A DNA stretch of 64,000 nt, from assembly GCA_964019335.1 (NCBI GenBank), contig OZ025690.1, positions 489,868 to 553,867 of the forward strand. Reading direction: 5' to 3'. Numbering within the stretch: position 1 is the stretch's first letter; every line of letters starts with the position of its first letter. Shown here piece after piece: positions 15,001 to 27,000 of the stretch. The stretch comes from Diplonema japonicum. Taxonomy: Eukaryota; Euglenozoa; Diplonemea; Diplonemida; Diplonemidae. The translations under genes were made by a program, and so were the position numbers. The notes under the pieces were generated by a model. That model had not been told where the DNA came from. It saw nothing but the letters and a program-made list of their open reading frames with translations, and did no database searches.

Positions 15001-18000
15001 GCACAGGTGTCTTGGTCGTATTTTCTAGGGCACGTAGAGCAGCTGTCCCCAGACCATTTATCCTGGCATTGGCACACGCATGCCGACTTAAATGTGTTGG
15101 CGCTAACTGACACCGCATGGCCACTGCAGTGAGCATCAGTCCCACACTCTGTGCAAACAGGATAGTTGATACGATCCCCATCACAAGCATCACAGTTGTA
15201 ACCAACAGCTCCCACCCACTTACAACCACTGGCAGAGCATGACGCTTCGTCACTCATCGAACCACACATGGCTTCACCCAAGCAAGCCCCACGTGTCGAA
15301 GATGTACGGTACTCCATGGCACACGTACTGCAGTCACTGCTCTGCCACTTATGCAAACAGGTGCACGAACACAAGTCGTCGACCACATTCACATCACTAG
15401 CCCTTGCAGAGCAGTGCGTGTGAACGGAACACAGCTCACACACTGGATAGCCCCTTCGCCCGTGTGCACAAACAGCACAGTCATCCCCACTATACTGTGC
15501 TGGGCAGGTCTGACACTGCGCACCAGTCCATTGGTTGCGGCAGGTGCACAAGCACTCACTGTTGTCAAGTGAAGACGTGACGGAAGTGGCATGGCCAGAG
15601 CAATGCGCATGCGTGCACTCCCCACAAACTGGCGGCACTCCTATGTAGCCGACAGCACACATGTCGCAATCATCTCCGGCATAAGCAATTGGGCATTCAG
15701 CACATGTTGGGCCTGCCCAAGAGTTGGAGCACTCGCAGACACAAGCCGTCTGAGAAGGGTTGGCACGTACGCTGCCAGCATGCCCGCTGCAGTGAACATC
15801 CTTTCGGCACATAACGCAAGAGGGATAAGTGATGCGCCCTGCTGCGCAAGCCATGCAGTCACGAACGGCATCGTACATGGCAGGGCATGCATCACACGTG
15901 CTGCCTGTCCACTGGTTGCGGCACGTGCAGCTGCAGCTGTCAATGGAGTCAAGTAAATCAATAGATCCGTGACCTGAGCAGTGAATGTCAGGGCGACACT
16001 GGTAGCACTGTGGGTAGTTGACGTAGCCACTTGCGCAAGACTGGCAGTCATCCTGTTCGCTGTACCTGGAGGGACACACGGCGCAGGCTTCACCTTCCCA
16101 TGGCAAGTCGCATGTGCAAACGCACGCAGTGCGGTCCTCGTTGGAGGCTGGGGCGCCACGGTTGTAGCAATCACCAGGTGTGCACTGCTTGCAGTCGGCA
16201 TCATAATCAGCATAGCCATCTGCGCATGCACCGCAGTCCATATCGGCATCAAAATTATCGGGACACATCTCACAGCTTTCACCTTCCCACTCGTTCGAGC
16301 ACTCGCACACGCACACTCCAAGGACAGCATGGACAGCCACTGCATTCCCAGAGCAGTCAGCTACAACATCACACATCCTGCACACATCGTATTCTATGTG
16401 TCCAGCAGCGCATGCACCGCAGTCCTCACTACTGTCGTATTGGACAGGACATTCATCACATTTGGCACCTGTCCACATGTTGCGGCACTTGCAGACACAT
16501 TCGCTGTGTTCGGTGTTGCTTGTTACGCTGAGTGCATTCCCGTTGCAGTCTTGTTCCACAGTACACTGGTGGGGAGCGTCAGGACACCCTACGTATCCTA
16601 CAGCGCAGCCGGTGCACATAGCATTGTACTCTGGGGGGCAGGACGAGCAGTCGCTGCCCTCCCAGTATCCCAAGCAGTAACACACACACGTTTTTTTGTC
16701 CTCGTCCGTTGTTACTGAAGCAGCGCGGCCGTTGCAATGAGTGCTTGATGCACATTGCACGCACAATGGGTATAGGATTCTGTCAACAGAGCATTCATTA
16801 CAGTCAGAACCACTGTACTGAGGAGGGCACGTGTCACACGGTGAAGCAGTGGTGGTCCACTGGTTTCTGCATTTGCATTCACATTGTGTGTGTGTATGGT
16901 CAGAAGTGATTCCTGAAGGAATAGCATGGTTACTGCAATCCTGCTGTCCGCACATCCGACAGGTAGGGTAGTTTACATAGTCGTCCGCGCACTCGTTACA
17001 CGTTGTCCCTGTGTATCCAGCAGAACATGTGCACAAGCAGGTTTCGTGTTCATCGTCGGACCAGGTCACATCTGCGTGTCCACTGCAATGAGCAACGACG
17101 TCGCACATTACACAGCCGGGCTTAATATAATTCGTGGAACAGCCCACACACCCTTCTTGAGTGTCATACTGCACTGGGCACTCAGAACATGTTTTACCGA
17201 AGAAGAAACCTGCGCACGTGCACACACATTTCTTCCTGTCAGGACTTGACGTCACACTACTAGAACGCTGTATCCCGCCACAGTGCTGTTCAATGGTGCA
17301 TTGCTTGCAGTCGGGGTATGTACCGTAATAGCCTACAGCACACACATTGCAGTCGCCGCCATACTGCGCTGGGCACGTGGAGCACTTGGGACCCACGTAC
17401 TGGTTCTTACACGTGCAGACGCACACGGTGTGCTGTGTGTCCGACGTTACTGACAAAGCCCGACCATTGCAGTGATCATCGCTACTGCACTCGCCACATT
17501 CTGGGAACGCCCCAACGTAGCCAACTTGGCACGCGTTGCACGCTTCGTTCGTGTCGAACCTGTGAGGACACACATCACAGGCACTACCAGTCCATTGGTT
17601 CATGCACTCGCACACACATGCTGTCTTAGCGTCATTAGACCACGTGGCTGTGGCATGCCCACTGCAGTGAACCTCTGTGGAGCAACTGGTACATGTCGGG
17701 AAGTTTATCCTGCCACTGACACACTCGCTGCAGTCATTGGTGTACTCCGCATTGCAGTCACCGCAGGTGACACCATGCCAGGAGTTCCTGCATTGACACA
17801 CACAATTCGTTGCATCATTGCTTGCTGTAACCGACGTTGCACCCCTTGAGCAGTGGGTGGCCAAGTTGCATTCTTCGCAGTTCGGCTTGATGTGATTGGC
17901 AGCACACTCCATGCACCCAGTCTGCTCGTAAATACGTGGACAGACGGAGCACATGTTGCCTTCCCAGTACGCACTGCATGCACAGACACATCTTGTGTGG

Positions 18001-21000
18001 TCGGTGTTGGCGGTAACCGCCACAGCATGGCCGCTGCAGTGTGTGGTGTTGCTACACGGAACATTGCAGGTGGCGCCAATAATACCCTCAGCACATGTGT
18101 TGCAATCACTGCCGCCATACTGAGGTGGGCAAGTATCGCAGTTGGTACCTGTCCAGTGGTTTACACATGAGCAAACACATGTCTGCCTCTGCGCATCACT
18201 TGTAACTGCTACAGCATGACCACTACAGTGATCTGTGATGGTGCAAGCAGAGCAAACAGGATACGCAATGAACCCTTCAGAACACTTGCTACACCTCGAC
18301 CCCGAGTAGTTAGCTTCGCAAGTGCATTTACACTCTTTACCATTGGATGCCGGGACCACCATGTCATAACTAGTGATGTGGACAATACCAAAGTCAGATG
18401 AAGCGGGTATTTCATGGCACGTGCTGTGCAGAGTGCACATCGGGATGGCACTCCAATCTGTACTCACGGACACACATTCCGCCTGTTTTTTGCAGGTGTC
18501 TACACATATTTGCGAGAACCCTATTCTCTGTACGGAAGACGGGGCAGTGAGGATCCTCAAGACACCTACACCAGGGCTGCACATCTTGTTGCTTGCAACA
18601 GCACCGCGGTCACGTTTCTTAGCAGCGTGTCCACTGCAGTGCGTGTCGGAGCTGCACACTACACAATTTGGTGCCACGCCCACGTACTTCTTGAAGGTAG
18701 CACATGTATCGCAGTCTCCTGTGTAACTAACATTGCACGAGGCACAAGTAGGACCTTCCCATGAGTTCCTGCAAGCACAGATGCAAGAACGCTGGCTACC
18801 ATCACTGGTGGCCGTGTCGGCGTGATTGTTGCAGTGGTCCAGTACGTTGCACATCGTGCACTGCGGGTAGTTGATGCGGTTTGCTGCGCACTTGTCACAG
18901 TTAATTCCTGCAAAGGGCAGCGGGCATTTATTGCACTGCCTACCTGACCAGTTCCCGTGGCATCTGCACTTGCATCGAGTGCCCGCACTATTTGACGACA
19001 CAGTACCCTGGTTGCTACAGAAAGAGGGAAGACATTGCGTGCAGGTGGGGTAGTTGATATGGCCTGTTTTGCATTTGTTGCAATCAAAGCCATCGTACTG
19101 CCCAGGGCACGTGTTGCAAGTGGCACCCGACCACTGGTTTCTGCAACTGCACACACATGCATCTTGAGCTGTTGTTGCATCCACACGATAAGCTCTGCCG
19201 TTACAGTGCACGTGCGTGTTGCACGCTGTGCAGGTGGGGTAGTTGATCCTTCCAGATGAGCAGCGACCACAATCTGCACATTCTTGGTAGATTGAAGGGC
19301 AGCGGCTACAAGTTGCACCTTCCCACTTGTTTCGACATGTGCACTCACATTGTTCTCCCGATGCATCTGACGTAACTTGTGTGGCGTGTCCCGTACAATC
19401 GCGTGTCAAGCTGCAGGCACGGCATATAGGCCACTTCACAAAGCCTATCTTGCACTGGTCACATGTGTCACCAGTGAAACCCGGACGGCAAGTGCATTCA
19501 CAGTAGTCACTGTTGCTATTTGGGGCAACTGCAGTGGCCCTCCTGTTGCAGTGCGTGTCGACCCCGCACAGAGTGCACGCCGGGAAGTTGATTCTCCCTG
19601 ATGAACACCTGTCACAGTCAGTGCCTGTGAACCTACTGGGGCACACTGAGCAAGAAGGCCCTGTCCATGCATTTTTACATCCGACACACTCACACTTCGT
19701 TACAGGAGTGCGTGAAGGATTTGCGATGCCGCATTCCTTAATGCCTCCATGGTTGGAGCAGTCATACGAAGTTGGCCTGCACGTGCCATCGGAACACATC
19801 CTTCGGTAGTTGCTCGGGCACCTCTCAATCCCACCGTGGGCAGAGCAGCAACCCCATGTGTGGATCCGTACGTCGCAGAAGGTGCCATCGAGACATTTCA
19901 CAACGTCGTCCTCTGCCGTGTGCATCAACCAGGCACATGGACCGCGTAGGTGCGAGCCACGTATACTTTGTGCTCTGTTGCTGCAGGAGCCAACATTGCT
20001 GCACAAAATACACCTCGGGTAGTCTAGCCTTCCTTCACCACAGGCGTTGCAGTCCCCGTTGTACTTTGGGTCACACACGCCACACCGAGAGCCTTCCCAT
20101 TGATGACGACAGGTACATATGCACACGTTGTTAGCACCCACTACTGCGGTTGCGTGGTTGTTGCAGTGATCTTCAACCGTGCATTTCTCACAGGCTGGAT
20201 ATCCAGGGGATCCCCCGTAAGTGGGGGCACAAGCAGCACAATCTTTTGTAGGATCGAACCTTCGTTCGCACAGCATGCAAGACCCCCTGCAATTGCCACA
20301 GCTCGCAGGGCACAAGTTTTTCACATAAGACCCTCTGGGGAGGCGTGGGTCAGTGTGATAATAGTCCGCTTCGCAGTTCGAAGTGACGATCTGTTGGCAC
20401 GTCAGCTGCCGTGCTGCAAGAGTACCTTCGGGGTCGTTGATGCACGTGCGCTGTGGTGCGGGGTGCGAAGACCACTGCTCTCTGCAATCACAAATACACC
20501 TGTCCCCATCACTGCGCACGGAGTCTGCATGGCCGCCGCAGTCTGTTTCCAAGTCACACAACCTGCAAGTGGGGTAGTCAACTCGTCCATCGGCACACTT
20601 ATTGCAGTCAGAGCCACCGAACCTCTTATGGCAGATGTTGCATTTTGGTCCGGACCACGAATTGCGGCACACGCAGCCGCACTCATTTGGATCACCAATG
20701 CACTGGCGGCAGGAGTGAGGGCATAAATCTCTCACTAGGACGTTCGGTAATGCTACTGAGATTACAGCATTCGCTCTGCTGGTGCAGCCAAGACGGCTAA
20801 CAGTGGAACAAACTAAACCGAGTACACCAAGCTTCCCCTCAGGATCATCTAAGCAAGGCACAGGTACAACGGCTTGCCCGTGTGTCGAGCAGTCGTGCCA
20901 CGCGTCGCACCTCTTACAGCACTTTGCTGCATTGTATTGAGGCCCGGTGCAGTACTTGTACCCCACACGCCCTACTCTGCATCGGTCGCACGAGGTACCA

Positions 21001-24000
21001 GTGAACTTCCATGGGCAATTCTGACAGTAAGTTCCAGTGAATTGATTGTCACACGTGCAGCTGCAGACCGCACCATCAGATGAGACTGTGACAGCACGTC
21101 CGTTACAACGAGCTTCCGAAGAACATATGTGGCAGTGTGGATAGTTCCACCTTTGCACGCCGGATTGGTCATAGCCGCAAGTATTGCAACTCGAGCCGGA
21201 GTACTTCTCAGGGCACACACTGCAGTCAGCACCTTGCCAGTTTCCTGTACAGCTACACACACAGTCTGAGCGAGCAGCATTAGGCCGGACGGATGTGGCC
21301 CTATTGTTGCAGTCTGCAAACATTGTACATGCCCTGCATGTAGGGTAGCGCACGTAGTTGTCGGCACATTTATTGCATGTCGCGCCCTTGAATCCGGGTC
21401 TGCAGTTGCACAGACATGCAGTACGTGTGAAGTCAGAAGTGACAGAAGAAGCATGGCTGTTACAATTGCCCTCGTTGGTACACTTCAAGCAGCCCGGGTA
21501 GCTTATGTAACCAGCGGCACATGTGTTGCAGTTACTCCCTGCTTTCGGGTGTGGACACGTGTTACACGAACTCCCTGACCAGCTGTTCTTACAAGTACAA
21601 ACACAGGCGGTCTTGTCGGCGTTGGGTGCCACGCTGATAGCATGGTCACTGCAGTGCTGCTTCACACTGCACTGCACGCAGCTGGGGTACCCAATAAAAC
21701 CATCGGCACATGATTCACAGATTGCCCCAGTGTAACCAGTGACACACTGGCACCCCTGTCGACAGATCCCTTTGCCGCTGCATACTAATCCTGCGGCATT
21801 CTTGTCACAAGTCTCTGTTTGGCACATATCACCTTTGTAGCCGTCCTCGCACATACATGTCCCTTCGGCCCACGAAGCGTAACTACCTAGTATCTGGAAA
21901 GCAACAATGGTGTCGTCGCCGCCACCGCACATTGCACCCATTCCGCACGGACTACCGCAAGACGAGGCTTGCAGCTGTGCCATCGGCAGTGTGTTTCCGC
22001 AGTAACACTCAGCATTCTTGCTGTTAATCGCAAAGTGGGTGAAGGCGCTCCTTCTGCAGGTATCATGACATTTTGCAGGTGTCGCCGTGCCACTAAGCAA
22101 AGCCACCTTCAGCCCCAGCGTGCCCCTGAAGCACCCGACTCTAGTAAATGACAATGCTGATGTTGCACTAAGGCCATCGCTGGATATCCTGGCGCGCTGT
22201 GTCTGCGTCAAAGGTGTTGACAGAAGCACTACATGCGACAATTTGTACTTCGTGGCATCTATCTCAAGCTCGTCAATAGCAGCTGTCTCCTTCAGCTCTG
22301 CAAACACAACATGCCAGCTGTTATCGGACAATGTCGGGCATGTGGGATGGGCTACTGTGTCTCTTCTCCCGCAGTCGAGGCAGTCAGTGCCCAGGGCGCA
22401 CCTTGCGGTATTAGACCTTGGCCCACCATCATCGCATGCGCTATTGCCCGACCAGGGGCACGTGTTTGTGCAGGGCTTTATGATTCGTGGGCCGCAGTCA
22501 GTGCAGTCGGTGCCATACTTGCATGCCCTATATCCCGACCCTGTACCTCCGTCGTCACATGTCCCGTCTCCCGCCCACCTGCTGTCGCCGCCTTCGCAAG
22601 TGTCTGAGCAGAGTTCGTTCGCAGACGGGGGGGACAACGTCAGCTCATTGGTGCCTTCATCAACATGGACAGATGCCCATGCACTTCCAGGTCGCCAGTC
22701 GCCCATGCTGAGGCCAGAGCTTGCTACTGACGTAGTTAGCATGTGACTCCTGCTGCACACGGTAGCAGGCACCTGAACACGCATCACAACAGTGCGAACG
22801 CGCAGTGTCTTTGGGGTACAAGAGACTTCGGGGAGACACTGTCGTAGCCCTCCGTAAGATGCCTCGCAGATAGACTGCGACACAGCGCAGATATGGTCTG
22901 AGTGGTGCCTGCTCGTGGGTAACGGTGACTTATCGTTGCACATGTACGGGTAGTCTGAGGAACATCTCTTTCTGCCCCCTTGATTGTGACAGCATGCCCA
23001 ACCTCTTCGCCTCGAGTCACAGGTGCTGCCATCATTACACTCCAGAACACCCCACTTTCCAGTATGAGTACTCCATGCACAAGATGCCGTCGGGGTGCCT
23101 GGACTTCCCAACTCGGAGCACTTCTCCACGATGAAGATCGACCGGAGGGACTGGCGGAGCCTCGTAAAGCAGCCGCCAAGATCCTGGTTACACCTCCTCG
23201 CAGAGTCTGTGCAAGAGCGCTGGTTTCTGGAAGAGCAAATAGAGCGACTCACCACACACAATGCCCCGCACCTGTAAGGGTGAGAAGAAGGGCATGCATT
23301 CGCAAAACACATCTGGCCTACAGCTTGGTAACCGCTCTTGCATGGTTGTATGCAGTATCGACGCGAGTACTGTATGTGACCTCTCCTGCACCTCCACGAC
23401 TTCCATGAAATTGACCTGTAGTACATAGTAGGCATGCATGCATCAGACATGCTGCACGGGCTGCAATCACCACCGCAATCAACACCTTTTTCGTTCCCAT
23501 TCTTGATCCCGTCGTGGCATGAACTGGGGCACTTTGGTGCCACAAGCTTCAACACGTTGCCAGTCACAGAAACCTGCGTAACCGACACTCTTCCTGCTTT
23601 TGGTTCTAACGGCCACTCGGGGCCTGCCGAGTTTCCCCACTGCAACAGTGCACCAGCTCTTGACTGCACTCGCCGGTTCACGTACCAACCCGCCGTGACA
23701 TCGACACCCTGCAATACTTTTGGCATGGGTGTGGATGAACGGGAGGGGGCTACGTCTGGCACCCACGAACACTTTACGTCGTTGTAGCATGGCTTTGGGA
23801 AGGTGTGTGCCGCACATCGCGACGCAGACACTGACCCCGCTGCAGGCGAGCACTTGCCAACAACACCATCATTACAAATGCCTTTCCCGTTGCAGGTCAC
23901 ACCCTTCCATTTAGGACAGGAGTTCTCACAAGCGTCACCGTAGTACCCATCGTCGCACGTGCATCTTCCCGACCCTCTGCTGCCATCGCTGCATGTGCCT

Positions 24001-27000
24001 CGCCCGCTGCACACACCGGTACCTGTTGCGTAGCCTGGGCATGTCTCTGTGCAGCGTGTGCCAGCGACACCACGGTAGCATTTACAAGACCCATCGCCAG
24101 TTATGCCCGAGTGACATGTCCCTTTATTGCAGTTAGGACAGTTGTTCTTGCACTCACTCCCATAGTAGCTTGACTGGCAGCCTTGGCATTTTTCACCAGT
24201 CCAATAGCCGTGTGAGCTACTCGAGCGGCATTTACAAAAGCCATCACCATTCACCCCATCGTTGCAAACTCCATGTTTCCCACACCGGCACACTCCACTG
24301 CAGTCTTCACTGTAATATCCTGTGGCACAAGTGCAGATGCCAATTTTGGTGTTTGAGGGGTTTGCCGTGTCGCACGATCCATGGCCGCTGCAGTCATTCT
24401 TGCACACGAAGTCATTATCATCCACACCTACGATGACCTCTCGTGCGTAGCCAGGGCACTGAAGGTTGGGCAACTGCAAGGTTTGCAAAATCCTCGTATT
24501 CCTTCGTGTACCCGTCACTTGTGTGTCATCGATGGCTCTGAAGCGTGAGTTTTTGGACTGCCCGGCGGTGCCATATACGACATCGCCTCCACCTGGTGCA
24601 TAGGAAGCCAATGCATCGAAGGAGTGCTTTAAGACAGCAGATGCTGAGGTTGCCCACGACCCTGTGATCTTGAATGGCACAGTAAAAGAATCGCCCTCCT
24701 GTACTACAAGGTTTGAAGTAGTTGTGGTTGTGCTGACAACTCTGAGCTGCATAGGGAATGAGTGCATGGACCCCGCCCTAACTATCAAGCTTCCCCGATA
24801 CGTACCCGGGCTGAGCAGAGATGGTATTTTGATAACTAAATTGACAGTAGTCTTGTATTTGCTGCCCTGCCTCACGACAGCCATGAAACCCTGCGGTGCA
24901 ATGTTCACAGCGTTGCTAGAGATCTTGTCGCTCCTGGAGGCCTGCAAGTCCGATATCTCAACAAGTCCTGAAAAGGGCGCGCCCTTCGAAAGGGTAGCCG
25001 TGATGGGTACATTACAGCCAGGTGCCCCAACAAACGTCCCGCTAGAGACCTCAGCCACGGAGCTGAAGTCAACAGCGATAGGGGCCGTAGGGGGTGCCCT
25101 GTTGACGGTGAAGGTTCTATGGACAGTTCTTGAAAAAGTAGAGTTGCCAGCACAGTCATGGGTACCGGAGGCTACGATCGTCGTCTGATATGTCCCCACT
25201 TGCGAGGTGTCTAGGTAGTACCCTCGGAACTCGCCTGGGCTCATGCCGTCCGAAAGCGTCACCGACGCAGTGCCTCCTTGTGGACGCGTAAGGGTGACCT
25301 CGACAGTAATTCCGGTAAGCTTTCTACCCGTAGTGATGTCCGTGACCGTGGCTGTGAAAGGGACAGGGTTCCCGAGGTTGTAGCTTTGTTGCAGTTGTAC
25401 TGTGAGGACCAAAGTGCTGACACCTGTGATGCGTGTTAATACGGATACAGCAGATGAGTGATATCCCACAGGGCTGATTCTGACACGGTACGCCCCTACT
25501 TTGTTGCCCTTCCCTATCGTGTATGTCCTGAACGGTCCTGAGGTGCCGTACGTCACAAGGTTGCTTGATGCGCTGCTGATAACAGCACCCCCAGGCACAT
25601 GCAGGTAGGTCTTATATTGGAAGGACGTCAGCCCATCACCCACCAAGATCCTCGCTTGTGTGGGAAGTGACCAGCTGTCTATGTTTATATCAGCCCACAC
25701 ATCATCATTCCTAATGGTGCCAGAGATGCGTGCCAGCTCCGACTCTCCCTTTACCTCTGTGAACAGGTCGTTGTAAATGTCACCCAGCTCAGACGCCGTT
25801 GCGGCGTACTTGAACATCCCACCAGTCCATGCTGCGATTAATGTGAGCTTTTCAGGATCCTGCGCACACCCCGAGCCGAGACACACGGTGTGGATTTTTA
25901 CGTGCTTCGCGGCTAGGTTTTCATCAATCCACCTTTTCCAATCCTCAAGCATCTGGCTCTCCGTGCGTCTGGGATTCCAGGACTCTATGCCGTCTGTCAT
26001 CACCACCATCACCTGCGGCCTATTGCCAGAAGCAGCTTTTAGCTTCTCCCACATTCTCTTTACACCCGCAAGGATATTGGTACCACCGCTGGCGGGTATG
26101 TTGATCTTATTCCTGAGCGTGTTACGGTTGTTGTCCATGATCTCCGTCAACTCGATCGAGTTATGTGCATAGCTGCTGAACATCACCAGTGCGATGTGGT
26201 CTCCGTTTCTCGACTGGTCCACGACGCGCCGTGCATACTCTGTCCGCATGTTCTTCCTGTCGTTCCAAGACATGGATCCTGACCTGTCAAGCACGAGGCC
26301 GATGTCCAAACGTGTCTCACGCTCTTGAGAGTAGTGCACAGAGACCGTCATGTCTGTCACCATTGCCAGTATGTTACACCCTCTCGCGAGCCACACCGAC
26401 AGAGGGTACGTGCCACCCGACGGTTGGGGCGGGGTCGCAATGGTGAGCACGTAGCTCTCGCTTGCCTCTTCGTAACCCAAGGTGAATGACACAAACTTAC
26501 TGCCAACGGCCACTGCAAGGTCCTCGTGCCTGATGCCCAAGGCCGTGCTGCCGTCCACCGTCACCTTCACCGTTGCCAACAGCGAGGGCAGAGGCTGCTC
26601 GTGACTACCAGCGAAGAAGGGACTCGATGCCAAGGGCGACAAGATCTTCACAGCAACATCTCCTGATACAAACAAGGGCATTTTCTTGCTGAACTCCGTC
26701 AAGCCCTGCAGCCCAGCGCGCGACCAGAAAGCACTGATGTACATGTAGTAAATACCTCCACTCGCTCCTGGTAGTGTGAAAGATGAGGTAAGTGTCTTGG
26801 CCTCTCCTTCCGCAAAGGACAGGGCCCCGTTGCCAAGGTTCAGATTAGACTGCAGAGTGACCCCTTGCATTATGATGCTAGTCAGGCCTGTGACTGTGAC
26901 AGGGTAGGGGTTGGTATTAGTGATCTTTAAAGTGATCTGTACATTTTCCCCTGCGGCGTATTGCTGCTTCGAAGTTTGAGGACACAACGACACCGTGGGT

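Larger units (their letters stand above)
1650..21790 (-). repeat. Array of about 95-105 laminin/EGF-like modules
   Basis: A Cys-rich module of about 62 residues (about 188 bp, measured from 20 anchors between 9.1 and 12.9 kb) repeats across about 20 kb. Its form is CNGHAxxVxSN, then CxCxCxxxWxGxxCxxC, then PxxYxxxDCxxC, then AxGYIxYPxCxxCT. Modules are diverged in sequence but constant in Cys spacing, with eight or more Cys per unit, closest to laminin-type EGF domains. On the plus strand the anchor appears as recurring CCGCTGCAGTG or CCATTGCAATG words. Several modules are interrupted by PAN-like or other inserts (about 5.1-5.75, 8.4-8.64, 13.26-13.49, 18.34-18.59 and 19.7-20.0 kb). The array probably forms a very long stiff extracellular rod. 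Confidence 0.9.
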
